Origin: Myxococcota bacterium
Lineage (GTDB): Bacteria; Myxococcota_A; UBA796; JAFGLY01
NCBI GenBank assembly: GCA_024276675.1
Contig: JAJRWT010000102.1
Span: forward strand, 1 to 64,000
Direction of reading: 5' to 3'
DNA length: 64,000 nt
Under the pieces are notes generated by a model, which saw only the letters and a list, made by a program, of their open reading frames with translations, did no database searches and was not told the origin of the DNA. Positions 37,582-47,437 of the stretch are shown here, piece by piece. Both the position numbers and the translations under genes were made by a program. Numbering within the stretch: the stretch's first letter is position 1; every line of letters begins with the position of its first letter.

Positions 37582-39078
37582 CTATGACACGCTCTGGCGC
37601 TGTGCGCGCTGGTACGAGATGACCATGGCCAGGAGCGAGACTATTCCCACAGCACCCAGGATCACCCATATCAACCATGGCTGATACGTGCTCCAGAGTA
37701 CCTGGACGGCATCGTAGCTGGTGGAACCGGCGGGTAGTCTTCCAGTGAGGGTTTCCATGACCCGGGCGTCGGGTATGGCGTCCACTACGCTCTGTTCCAT
37801 ACCCATCCGCTCCACCAGGTAGCGCCTGCCCAAGAGCAGCTTTGAAGAAAAGGCGTCGTATAACGGGCCGGAGACCAGGTTGCCGGCAGCCCAGCCGATG
37901 GCGAAGGGGATGTTGGAGTAGCCCATGTAGATGGCCTTCTTGTCGGGCGGCGCTGTCATTCCGATGAACTCGGAGAACTTGGGGCTGCAGATGATTTCGC
38001 CTATGGCGAACAGGAAGATCGCCAGAGCGCATATCCAACCCACGGTGGTCATTCCGGCAGCCATGAAACTCACGGCGGCCAGGGCCATTCCTATCACCAG
38101 GGAGGTCATCATCTTGAAACGGCCGAAGAAATACGACATGGGGATGACCAGCAGGATGATTGCGGCCGAGTCGATGTTGATGAGCATCTCGGGCTTGGCT
38201 GCCCCATCGGCGGTGAGAAAACCATCGGCTCCGGAACCCAGCGCAGCCGCCATCCACGAGCCCAGTTGGCGGGTATCCACCCACTCGTCGATGAAGTTTG
38301 GCAACAGGTCCCAAAGCTGCATGAACATGAACCAGAACCCAGAGACGATGAGCAGGAACTTCAGCATCGCCTGGTCGCGCCACAGGACCATCATGGTGTC
38401 CTTGAAGACCTGAAACGGGCTCTTCTTCCTGGCCTCCACGTCCAGTTCCGGTTCGCGGAACAGGAACAAGGCCGGCAAAAAATTGAGTGCGGTCACAACC
38501 GCCGCTCCGTAGAACACGTACTCCCAGGTGGGATGGGCTTCGTTGCCCCGCAGCGTCGCCGCGGCCATGGGGGCCAGGAACCCCCCGATGTTGACTATCC
38601 AATAGAAGATACCAAAGCCCAGACCGGAGTTTCCGTCGTTCAGGCTCTTGGCCACCGCGCCCTGCACGGGCGGCTTGAAGATGGCGGTGCCAGTACCGAC
38701 ACAAAGGGCTGCGATCATCATGGTCCAGAACCCCGAAGCATTGGCCATCAGGGAATAGCCCAGAATATTGATGGAAAAGGCAACGTACATGCTCTTCTTG
38801 TAGCCGTAGGTGTCGGTGTAGCCACCGGACACCATGGGTATCAGGCATTGAAAGAGCGCCCAGGCCATGTAGATGACGCCCTTCTGGGTGTAGCTCAGGC
38901 CCAAGCCCGAACCGGTGGTGTCCACCATGTAGAGTGGGAGAACCGCTCTCACCCCGAAGAAGGCCAGCCTTTCCATGGCCTCGATGGAGTTGGCCACCCA
39001 GAAGTTCCAGGTCATGGAGCGAACCTGCTCCGTGAACGACATGCGAGAGCTTCCGGATGTGGTGTTGCTTGCAGTCAT
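37582..39078 (-). CDS. POT/PTR2-family MFS oligopeptide transporter
   Basis: SIEAMERLAFFGVRAVLPLYMV; GTGTAIFKPPVQGAVAKSL; NIGGFLAP; PTR2 hallmarks. Confidence 0.85.
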   Translation of the reverse strand: MTASNTTSGSSRMSFTEQVRSMTWNFWVANSIEAMERLAFFGVRAVLPLYMVDTTGSGLGLSYTQKGVIYMAWALFQCLIPMVSGGYTDTYGYKKSMYVAFSINILGYSLMANASGFWTMMIAALCVGTGTAIFKPPVQGAVAKSLNDGNSGLGFGIFYWIVNIGGFLAPMAAATLRGNEAHPTWEYVFYGAAVVTALNFLPALFLFREPELDVEARKKSPFQVFKDTMMVLWRDQAMLKFLLIVSGFWFMFMQLWDLLPNFIDEWVDTRQLGSWMAAALGSGADGFLTADGAAKPEMLINIDSAAIILLVIPMSYFFGRFKMMTSLVIGMALAAVSFMAAGMTTVGWICALAIFLFAIGEIICSPKFSEFIGMTAPPDKKAIYMGYSNIPFAIGWAAGNLVSGPLYDAFSSKLLLGRRYLVERMGMEQSVVDAIPDARVMETLTGRLPAGSTSYDAVQVLWSTYQPWLIWVILGAVGIVSLLAMVISYQRAQRQSVS

Positions 39079-39453
39079 GGCGGCTCCCCTGCTGAACTCC
39101 CGCCAGGGATCCGGCGGGCTGTTTGGCGCACCATAGACCGTGTGCCATTGGAAGGCAAGTCATTCACGTGGCACATGTGCTCCGGGAGACAGTGGCCTCG
39201 GTTGGCTCCACCGGCAGGATGGCCCCTCGTGGAGGGTACCGGGCCGCCCATGGCGGTACAGGCGCCAGGGCATCCTCCAGGCGGGTTATGCCCATCTCTG
39301 GAGCAGCAGTTGCCCACGCCCGGCCCGAATGAAAGCCACCTTGAACGGCCGACCCGGCATCCCCGCATTCCAGGCCCGTGGCCCCAGCCCCCGGGACCGA
39401 CCCCCAGGTACCTCCCTGCCCCCTCCGGGGGGCACCAGCAGCCAGGAAACGCC

Positions 39454-40566
39454 ATGTCCCACAACAAGGCCCGTGCCATCCGCGATGCGGCCTGGAAGCT
39501 GGGCTTCCAGGTGATGGGAGTAGCTGTTCCGCCCCTGGAGGGGGAATATGGCCAACGCTACCTTTCCTGGCTGCACCGCGGCTTCCACGCAGACATGGAC
39601 TATTTGGCACGCAAGCCCGAAACCAGGCTGAACCCATCGTTGACCATTCCCCGGCTGCGAAGCGTCGTGGTCCTGGCCATGAGCCATCATCACCAGCGCC
39701 CTCCGGACCCCGAAGGTGCCACGGGTATGGCGGCACGCCATGCCTGGGGACGCGACTATCACAATGTCATCGGTAAACGCCTCCGGAAACTGGGCAGAAT
39801 GTGCAGGAGCAGTCTCGGGGCATCTGTCACCCGCACAAGCGTGGACAACCGGCCGGTGCTGGAACGAGCCTGGGCCCTGCAGTCGGGAATCGGAGTCCGC
39901 GGCGCCAACTGCTGCGTCATCACTCCCCGATTCGGGTCGCACGTTTTCCTGGCCACCTTGATGCTGGACCTGGTTCTCCCGCCCACGCGCCCGCCTGCCG
40001 GCACCTGCAACGGCTGCGGGCTCTGCATCGCGGCCTGTCCCACGGGAGCCCTGCGGGAGCCAGGCGTCCTGGACTCCCGAGAGTGTATTTCCTACCACAC
40101 GGTGGAATCCAGGAAGGAAATACCCCAACGAATCAAACTGGCCATGGGCAGGAGGGTGCTGGGCTGCGAGGCCTGCCAGGAGGCCTGTCCGATGAACAAC
40201 GTGCCCATGCCGGGAGGCGAACCCGCCTTTGCCCCCAGGCCGGAACAGGTCTGGCCGGATCTCCACTGGCTCATGCACAGCAGCGACGAGGAACTGCACC
40301 GTCGCTTCACCGGCACGGCCTACGCGCGACCGGGGCCTGTATTCATGAAACGCAACGCTGCCATAGTTCTCGGTAACCTGCGCCTGGCAGCTTCAATCGA
40401 TCCCTTGGGCCAAGGTCTTCTCCACCCATCCCCGGTGGTGCGGACTTCCTCGGCCTGGGCCGCCCTGCGCTGCGGTGGCAGACTCCAGGTGGAAAAACTC
40501 TGGAAACGAGAGTCGGACCCGGGTGCCAGACCCACCCTGGAGCGATACCTGGATGGCCATGGTTGA
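39454..40566 (+). CDS. queG: Epoxyqueuosine reductase
   Basis: Fe-S motifs CNGCGLCIAACPTGAL and CEACQEACPMN; DxxxxERAWALQSGIGVRGANCCVI pattern. Confidence 0.9.
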   Translation: MSHNKARAIRDAAWKLGFQVMGVAVPPLEGEYGQRYLSWLHRGFHADMDYLARKPETRLNPSLTIPRLRSVVVLAMSHHHQRPPDPEGATGMAARHAWGRDYHNVIGKRLRKLGRMCRSSLGASVTRTSVDNRPVLERAWALQSGIGVRGANCCVITPRFGSHVFLATLMLDLVLPPTRPPAGTCNGCGLCIAACPTGALREPGVLDSRECISYHTVESRKEIPQRIKLAMGRRVLGCEACQEACPMNNVPMPGGEPAFAPRPEQVWPDLHWLMHSSDEELHRRFTGTAYARPGPVFMKRNAAIVLGNLRLAASIDPLGQGLLHPSPVVRTSSAWAALRCGGRLQVEKLWKRESDPGARPTLERYLDGHG

Positions 40567-40668
40567 TTTCACGACCGCACTACGCCCGGCCTCGCTGCCT
40601 GGCCATGTGGCGCCGAAGGGGCGCCATCCCCCAGGGTGGCTCCAGGTACCAGCAGGGTCAGGCAGGTC

Positions 40669-42297
40669 ATGATCGTCACCCTGAAAATCGGTGACCAGCG
40701 CAAAGAGATCACCTACGACGAGTTGGAGAGAATGCTCCGTGACGGCCAGGTGCCCCCCGACGCCATGGTCCACTTCGATGCCGTGACTGGAGACCGCTTT
40801 CTGCCCATAAGCGACCTGGAGCTGTACCGGGATCTTGTGCATTCCGACCAGGTCGCCTTGCGTCGCCACCTCAAACGCCGCGGACTCCCACTGGTCACCC
40901 TGCTTCTGGCGGGGATCCAGTTTCGCTTCTACCTCTGGAGCAGATTGCCGGGGGCCAGGACCTGGCTCATGGAACATCTCGCCAACTGGGGACCGGCGAT
41001 CCTGGAAAGATCAGAGGTCTACAGGCTGTTCACCTGCAGCCTCATCCACGATGGACTGACGCACCTTGCCTTCAACCTACTCTTCCTTGTCTATGCCGGC
41101 TGGAACCTGGAACATGCCATGGGCAGGGTCAACCTCCTGCTCCTGTACTCTGTGAGCATCTTTTCCGGCGGCTTGCTCTCCCTGGCGGCCAATCCCGGTG
41201 GCATGAGCATCGGAGCCAGCGCGGGGGATTTCGGACTCATCGCTGGAAGCGTCGTCTTCGGTTGGAAGCACGGCGATCTGATCCCGGCCTCGGCCCGAAA
41301 ATATTTTGGCTGGGCCATCCTTCCATACCTGGTGCTTGCCTTCGTGTCGGGAATGACTTCGGCCCAGGTGGACAACGTGGGGCATGTCGGAGGACTCCTG
41401 GCAGGCGCATCCATGGCCACGATCTTGCAACCGCGCCTGCTCAGGAGACACCACGCCAGGAACAGGCGCTTGCAGATCTGGGTTTCCGCCTTGTTGCTGG
41501 TCTTCCTGCTCTCCATGGCCGCCGCGGGCCAACGCCTGGTGCCCATGGAGAGCAGGACTGAAGCCGGCATCGTAACCATGACACCTGCCTATTGGCTGGA
41601 CGGTTGGACCTTCACCGGCGACCGGGGCTCGTTCTCACCCACCGGGCTTGCCACGCTGGTGGTTGCCACCACCGTACATCCCCAGCCATTGGAAATCGAA
41701 GAAGCCATCCGGCAATTCCTGGAGCAGGTCGACGCGGGTGTGAAACACGCTCGCATCGTCAACTCCCAGCCGGCTACGCTGGATGGATGGCCCGCGGCAA
41801 GCGTGGACATCACCCTGGAGATCTCTGGCGAGCCCTATTTCATGTATGCCTTTCTGGTGTGTCGCGGGCATTACCTGCACCGCGTCCACATGCACATCGA
41901 GAGAGCACATGCCGCCCATTACGACGTGCTCTGGAACCGTATCCGGCAAAACATCGAATTGAAGGAACCTGAAGAGCTTGCTTCCGCCCGATCTGCGGCG
42001 ATCTCCCACCCGTCTTCATGGCGTGTCCACTTCAAGCTGGGTGAGGCTCTGCGAAGAGCCGGCCTTCCCGATGAGGCCATGGACGCCTACATGCTTGCGT
42101 TGAACGAGGCCCCCACGAGGGCGCAGGTGCTGACGGGAATAGCCACCATCATCGAGGAATACGGAGAAGAACCAGGGCGAAGGGCAGAAATGCGCCAAGC
42201 ACTTGAGATCTTCCGCGGAAGCGAGGAACAACGGCAGGAAGTCCTGAAAAACCTGCCGTCCCCAGGATTCCACGCGCAAAAACCTGTAGAGCCGTGA
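40669..42297 (+). CDS. GYF_2-like N-terminus, rhomboid protease core, TPR-like C-terminus
   Basis: Rhomboid core HDGLTHLAFNLLFL, SIGASAGDFGLIAG, VDNVGHVGGLLAG; N-terminal ITYDELERMLRDGQVPPDAMVHFDAVTGDRFLPI. Confidence 0.82.
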   Translation: MIVTLKIGDQRKEITYDELERMLRDGQVPPDAMVHFDAVTGDRFLPISDLELYRDLVHSDQVALRRHLKRRGLPLVTLLLAGIQFRFYLWSRLPGARTWLMEHLANWGPAILERSEVYRLFTCSLIHDGLTHLAFNLLFLVYAGWNLEHAMGRVNLLLLYSVSIFSGGLLSLAANPGGMSIGASAGDFGLIAGSVVFGWKHGDLIPASARKYFGWAILPYLVLAFVSGMTSAQVDNVGHVGGLLAGASMATILQPRLLRRHHARNRRLQIWVSALLLVFLLSMAAAGQRLVPMESRTEAGIVTMTPAYWLDGWTFTGDRGSFSPTGLATLVVATTVHPQPLEIEEAIRQFLEQVDAGVKHARIVNSQPATLDGWPAASVDITLEISGEPYFMYAFLVCRGHYLHRVHMHIERAHAAHYDVLWNRIRQNIELKEPEELASARSAAISHPSSWRVHFKLGEALRRAGLPDEAMDAYMLALNEAPTRAQVLTGIATIIEEYGEEPGRRAEMRQALEIFRGSEEQRQEVLKNLPSPGFHAQKPVEP

Positions 42298-42520
42298 TCA
42301 AGAACAGTCGAAGGAATGTTGCTCCTGCGCCAACTCCCACAGGCCGACCCGCTCGAGCGCAGCGTCCACGATATCCAGCGAGAGTTCGTTCTCCCAGGAA
42401 GCGCTCTTCATCATGCCCACGTTCCGCCAAATCCTGGCGGCTCTGCGCGAAGTTCCAGCCATTATCCCATGTATTAGCCCATAATCGTTGCAGGAGAGCC
42501 ACACCCCCGGGAGCGAAGTC

Positions 42521-43252
42521 CTATCGACGCGGCATCGGGAAGGTCTTGCCCTGTTGGGCCATGTGGGCATAGCGCCGCATGGACATATGTTCCGGAAAGA
42601 AGGTGTACCACATCTGCCCGAAGATCTTCATGCGGAGCTTCTTTTTGTTGGACACCATGTTGCGCATGGCCTTCAGGGCTTCGCTGTCGGGCATTGCCTT
42701 CATGCCGCGAGCCAACACATCCAGGGACTGGTCCCTCTTGCCCCTTTCCACCAGCATGTAGGCATACAGCCCCCAGAACACGGCTTCCTTCTTGGCCGGG
42801 CCGGAGATCTTCTCCATTATTCGGACCGCTCGATCCAGCTTGCGTTCCCTGTACTCGATGGCAGCCAGCATGGCCTTGGCGACCCAGTTTCGGCTGAAGG
42901 AGCGTTCCAGGTAGGGTTTGGCTTTCTTGTAGTCCTTCTGCAGGTAGGCCAGGGCTCCCAGTTGACCGTCGATCTGGGTTGCAACCAGAAACTGCCAGCG
43001 CCCCAGGGGGCGGGCCGCTTCGATGACGCGAGAGGCTTCGTCGAACCGTTGTTTCTGGACGAGAGCCATGGCTCGGTCCATGACGGCCTGGAGCTTGTTG
43101 CCCGTGCGCCGTGCCAGGATGACATAGGCAATACCCAGCGCCAGGACGGCCGGAACGAAGCCGGCCACCCAGTGCCCCGCCACCACCATTCCCAGTGAGA
43201 AGGCCAGGGCTGCTATCACGAGTGAGATCAACAGGTTGTACATTCCACTCAC
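42521..43252 (-). CDS. Membrane-anchored TPR-like protein
   Basis: Two N-terminal TM segments; helical repeats DRAMALVQKQRFDEASRVIEAARP, LERSFSRNWVAKAMLAAIEYRERKLDRAV. Confidence 0.6.
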   Translation of the reverse strand: MSGMYNLLISLVIAALAFSLGMVVAGHWVAGFVPAVLALGIAYVILARRTGNKLQAVMDRAMALVQKQRFDEASRVIEAARPLGRWQFLVATQIDGQLGALAYLQKDYKKAKPYLERSFSRNWVAKAMLAAIEYRERKLDRAVRIMEKISGPAKKEAVFWGLYAYMLVERGKRDQSLDVLARGMKAMPDSEALKAMRNMVSNKKKLRMKIFGQMWYTFFPEHMSMRRYAHMAQQGKTFPMPRR

Positions 43253-43313
43253 CGCAGGGTGCGTCCGTGGGAGACAGCGGCCAGGGCGGCGCTGGCTATG
43301 GGCTCAGGAGATT

Positions 43314-43841
43314 TCAGAAGACCGTGAAGCCAGTGTCGTAGCTGCCATAGATCTTGGTCCCGGTCAACTGCCCGTGGGCCTGCACCTGCCCGTTTCCACC
43401 GGTGATGGGATCGTTCCAGTCTGAAGAATAATCCCAGGTACCCGCCAGGTGGGAACCGTAGTAGCTGAGTTCCCCAGTCCACGTGAAATCGTGCATACAG
43501 CCCGTGTCGTCGACGTAGATGCCTTCGAAGCTCAGGGTGAAGCTGTTGCAGTTGTTGTCCGATGATTGGTAGGCGCCGGCGTAGGTCGGCTGGTCGTCAA
43601 CGGCCAACTCGAAGCTGCTCTGTGCCGATATGTACCTCAGATCCCAGGAAGACCAACCGTTGTAGAAGATTTCCCTGGATGGGTAGTCGTCGGGAATGAC
43701 TTCGGGATCGTGAGTTATGACGTTGGACCAGACGGCGTACTTGCCGTCCAGGCGTGAAGGTCTTTCACAATCCGAGTCGCATCCGGAAAGCCCTGGAAGG
43801 GCGAGAGCGATCAGGACAGAAAAAATGTAAGCAGCTCTCAT
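43314..43841 (-). CDS. Putative lipoprotein
   Basis: MRAAYIFSVLIALALPGLSGCDSDC lipobox. Confidence 0.65.
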   Translation of the reverse strand: MRAAYIFSVLIALALPGLSGCDSDCERPSRLDGKYAVWSNVITHDPEVIPDDYPSREIFYNGWSSWDLRYISAQSSFELAVDDQPTYAGAYQSSDNNCNSFTLSFEGIYVDDTGCMHDFTWTGELSYYGSHLAGTWDYSSDWNDPITGGNGQVQAHGQLTGTKIYGSYDTGFTVF

Positions 43842-44165
43842 GGGGCAACCTCCTGGGTGAGCAGAATCTAGCACATCTGGAGAAGTAATGGTAGTCCGAG
43901 CCGCACCACGTGGAGCGAGAACAGGGGGGAACGGCACCGGTCATGAACTCCAGGACAGCTCCGCTTCGTCACATGGACAAGCCCCGGCCAGGTGATCACC
44001 CGCGGGGAAGCCGTCCCTGGCCATCCGGATTGCCGGAGCGGCCACGCATCGACAGATCAAACGACCCCGGGTACAGGCCGAGAGCATGGCCGGGACAACT
44101 CCAACAGGAACAGGAAGGGTCGTTGGACATGACCGCCCTGTTGCCCCGCCTGCCGTTGCCGGCGC

Positions 44166-45266
44166 TCAACTCCAGTAGAGCGCGAAAAGGTACAGGACCA
44201 CCAGCAATACCTGGATACTCCAACGAGGGAGGCCCGCCTTGAGGGTGCCACCGCCCGCCATGGCCATCAACGGCAGACCAGCCCCGACGCTTGCTCCCGC
44301 GATGACAGGCACGACGAAGCTCTCGGGGAGTGCCGCAAAACCGCAATGCTCCAGCAACGCCGCCATCCAGGCCACAGGCAGGGCCGTGCCCAGCACAGCC
44401 AGAAACATGGCGGCCATGGAGTAGAGGGGAGCCATGGTCCCCCGAAGAAGGGTCTCAGCCTCTGCCACGCCATCCGTGATCAGTGCCAGAAGGGAGGCGG
44501 GGAGCAGGAGCCAGATGGAAACGAGGGTAGCGGCCGCCCAACAGAGCCCCGAACCCGTCGAAAGGAGGCCCCACCGACGCGGGGGAGTTGCTTCCGCGGA
44601 AGCCCCCAGCGACGGAGATTTCCTGGAAAACAAGAGGCTCATCACCACGGCAATCGCGACCAGGAGGAACAGCGCGGGGACAGGCCCCGCCATGACGGCC
44701 AGCCCATATATCAGGGCCAGAGGCGGAAGCGACAATGCCCCGCCGCGCCACCCGAGGCTCCAGGGCCAGGCCGCCAGGAAAAGCAACAACCCCAGGGGCA
44801 GCAGACTGACAGGCACACCAGCGCCCAGCACTAGAGCCATTTCATTGCCGAGAGGTCCACACACAGCGCCCGCGGAGGCCAGTAAAATGACCGTAGCTGC
44901 ATCGTGGGCATGTTTTGCCGACAGACGGCGGGCATGAGCCAGGCCCACGGCGGGCGCGCCCAGGGCGGCGGCCCCCAGGAAGACCGTGGCGGCCCCGGGG
45001 AGGGTGTCGTCCGAGGCCGCCAATTCCTGCAGAACAGTACCCGCCCACCACCACAGGAGCAGCATGCAAAGCGGCAGCAGGGGCAGGGAAGCCGCCCAAA
45101 CCCGCCATTGCAGTGGCTGGAGCATGCCCATGAAAGCCGCCAGCAACAGCCCCAGGCAGGCGGCGGCGGGTGCCAGGAATGGCCTGCGTGCCGCTCCCCA
45201 GAACGAGGCCACGGATAGGAGCGCCAGCACTCCCATCACCGCCGAGTTGCGTATGGCTTCTTGCAT
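44166..45266 (-). CDS. Polytopic membrane protein, unknown function
   Basis: Multiple TM segments; Gly/Ala-rich C-terminal VVPVIAGASVGAGLPLMAMAGGG. Confidence 0.5.
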   Translation of the reverse strand: MQEAIRNSAVMGVLALLSVASFWGAARRPFLAPAAACLGLLLAAFMGMLQPLQWRVWAASLPLLPLCMLLLWWWAGTVLQELAASDDTLPGAATVFLGAAALGAPAVGLAHARRLSAKHAHDAATVILLASAGAVCGPLGNEMALVLGAGVPVSLLPLGLLLFLAAWPWSLGWRGGALSLPPLALIYGLAVMAGPVPALFLLVAIAVVMSLLFSRKSPSLGASAEATPPRRWGLLSTGSGLCWAAATLVSIWLLLPASLLALITDGVAEAETLLRGTMAPLYSMAAMFLAVLGTALPVAWMAALLEHCGFAALPESFVVPVIAGASVGAGLPLMAMAGGGTLKAGLPRWSIQVLLVVLYLFALYWS

Positions 45267-45287
45267 GGAGGGGCCTGATCTCCCGGG

Positions 45288-46079
45288 TCAATCCCGGAGA
45301 TTGGCGTCGAGTTCCCGAAGGCAATCCTCGGGATCGGCGGTGAAGAGGGTGAGGCCCCGCCAGATCCACTTCTGCCAGAGAAAGTCGTCCATGCGCCCCT
45401 GTACCACGGCCATGTGGCCCCGGGGGAGTTCCCCTCCGTAGGCCGTGGTGAGGTCTTCCCAGACACGCTCGAACTCTTCTTCGTCGGGCCGGAAGCCCAC
45501 GAAAAACATGGTGCGTCTACGCAGGAGCGTGGCCACGGCCTTGAGAAAGGCCGGGCTCATGGGCAACTTGAAATCATTGGCGGTCACCACCAGGGAACGT
45601 GGTTGGTCGAAACCGCCCCTCATCTTCAACAACAGCGTGGAATCGCCCCCTGTTTCCGTAAAATGGCCGTTTCTGGGAACCACCTCTACTTGCTTGCCCG
45701 TCTTGGCAGCGGCTCTCTCCAGGAGGTCGTCCCAGCAGGTGGTGATGACAAGGGGAAAGTGACGCAGAATGAGATCATGGGCGCCCGTGGGGGCGACTCC
45801 ATTGGCCCCCACCAGTCGGGACAACTCGCGGATGAGCGAATTCCGCCCGTTCTGGGCCTGGAACTGCTGGGCTCCCTGTTCCACCGAGGGAGCGACGGCT
45901 CGGCTTGTTGAGCCCATGAGCCGCCGGGGTGGCTTCCAACCCAGCTTCCGCGCCAGGACCCTGGCCACCGGGTACTCCACTCCGGCCCTGGTGGCGGCTT
46001 CGTGGCTGGCACGGGATCCCAACACGAGAATACATGTTCCCTGGCGGGTCTTTTCGATCACCTCGACGGGAAGACTCAT
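45288..46079 (-). CDS. SIR2-like domain protein
   Basis: LVITTCWDDLLERAAAKTG (SIR2_2-type TTN/TTxWDDLLE pattern), LLKMRGGFDQPRSLVVTANDFKLP, FFVGFRPDEEEFERVWEDL; ATGA overlap with the upstream PfkB gene. Confidence 0.75.
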   Translation of the reverse strand: MSLPVEVIEKTRQGTCILVLGSRASHEAATRAGVEYPVARVLARKLGWKPPRRLMGSTSRAVAPSVEQGAQQFQAQNGRNSLIRELSRLVGANGVAPTGAHDLILRHFPLVITTCWDDLLERAAAKTGKQVEVVPRNGHFTETGGDSTLLLKMRGGFDQPRSLVVTANDFKLPMSPAFLKAVATLLRRRTMFFVGFRPDEEEFERVWEDLTTAYGGELPRGHMAVVQGRMDDFLWQKWIWRGLTLFTADPEDCLRELDANLRD

Positions 46080-47137
46080 GGGATCTCCCTGCATGCGTCC
46101 ACGGCATCAAGGAGGGTGGCCTTTTCGCGTACTACCGCTCCCAGCCGAGCCACCGTGAGGGCAGACACCCTGGCCCCCAGGCGCGCACTCCTTGCCGGGC
46201 TCCAGTCCTGGGCGAGTCCGAAGAGAAAGCCAGCGGCGTAGGCGTCGCCAGCGCCGGTGGTGTCCAGCGGCACCACCTGGTGTATACCCACCGGCGTGAG
46301 TTCTCCAGCGCTCTTGACCAGGCTGCCGCGCGAACCCAGCTTGACCACCACCGTCTCCACGATCCTGGCCACCTGGTGTACCGCTTGCTCTGGTTCGGTC
46401 CCGTTGCACAGGGCGGTGGCTTCTTCGTCGTTCAGGAAGGCGATGTCGGCGTACTGGTCCAGTATGTCCCAGAGGTCGTCCCTGATGGCCTGAACCACAA
46501 AAGGATCGGCCACGTCGATGGAAATCCTGACCCCGGCACTGCGCGCGACTTCCAGAAGATCCACGGCTGTGTCGCGGATGGGACCTTCCAGCAACACGTA
46601 GCCGGTCAGGTGGAAGATACCCGAGCGCATGACCTTTTCGTCGAAATCACCGCGGTCCTGCAACAGGGGAGCGGCTCCAAGATCGGTGAACATGGTCCTT
46701 TGCCTGTCGGATCTGCTTATGAGAGACAGGCACTTGCCGGTGTTGAGGCCATCCACCCTGTTGAGGGCGTGGACTCCGCAGGCTTCTTCCAGGCTGCTGC
46801 GATATCGGTCTCCAAGCTCGTCCGCGCCCACCTGGCCGCGAAACAGGGCCCGTGCCCCAAGGATGCCCAGCCCCGCGATGGTGTTTGCACATGAGCCCCC
46901 GGAGTGGACTTCCATGTGCTCCCCCTCGAAACGATCATAGATGCTGCGCCACTGCCGGTGGTCCACAAGGTGCATGATTCCACGTTCGAAACCTATGTCG
47001 TCCAGCAGGTGATCATCCACCACCAGAAGGGTGTCCACCAGCGCGTTGCCCAGTCCGGTGACGTCGAAGTCGTGTGTGAATGCCAATGGTCTTTCCTCTC
47101 CAAGTTTGACGCGGTGGCTCGTGGAGCCCGTCTCCAC
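46076..47137 (-). CDS. PfkB-family carbohydrate/adenosine kinase
   Basis: GGSCANTIAGLGILG; DTTGAGDAYAAGFLFGLA signature. Confidence 0.88.
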   Translation of the reverse strand: METGSTSHRVKLGEERPLAFTHDFDVTGLGNALVDTLLVVDDHLLDDIGFERGIMHLVDHRQWRSIYDRFEGEHMEVHSGGSCANTIAGLGILGARALFRGQVGADELGDRYRSSLEEACGVHALNRVDGLNTGKCLSLISRSDRQRTMFTDLGAAPLLQDRGDFDEKVMRSGIFHLTGYVLLEGPIRDTAVDLLEVARSAGVRISIDVADPFVVQAIRDDLWDILDQYADIAFLNDEEATALCNGTEPEQAVHQVARIVETVVVKLGSRGSLVKSAGELTPVGIHQVVPLDTTGAGDAYAAGFLFGLAQDWSPARSARLGARVSALTVARLGAVVREKATLLDAVDACREIP

Positions 47138-47437
47138 GGCGACACGCGCTGGCCGCGCATCTGTCCAGTGCCTTCTAGCCCCTGTCGAGCCAGGTGGCCA
47201 CCCCTGCTACAACCACGTCCCCACTCATAGCGAGTTCCCATCCGGAAACTGCTCCCATCGCAGGAGCCGCCCATTCCTTCGCCAGGCACGCCCGGGCAAC
47301 CACTTGAAATAGCGATGCTATTCCGGCGGGTTGCCCGAACGCACCTGGCTCGAAAGCGACTCGCTCCTGCTCGGTCCGCACTTTCCGGATGGGAACCAGC
47401 GCGTGGTGGCCGCATCGTCGCAGCAAGCCGGATGTAC

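Noticed and set aside
38266-39453. N-terminal extension of the 766-aa ORF upstream of queG
   Set aside because: Antisense to the POT transporter; QueG homology starts at 39454.
42298-42520. Possible small minus-strand ORF ending ...ASWENELSLDIVDAALERVGLWELAQEQHSFDCS
   Set aside because: Could be a real short gene, but there is no family match or clear ribosome-binding site and its start lies inside the TPR gene; left unannotated.
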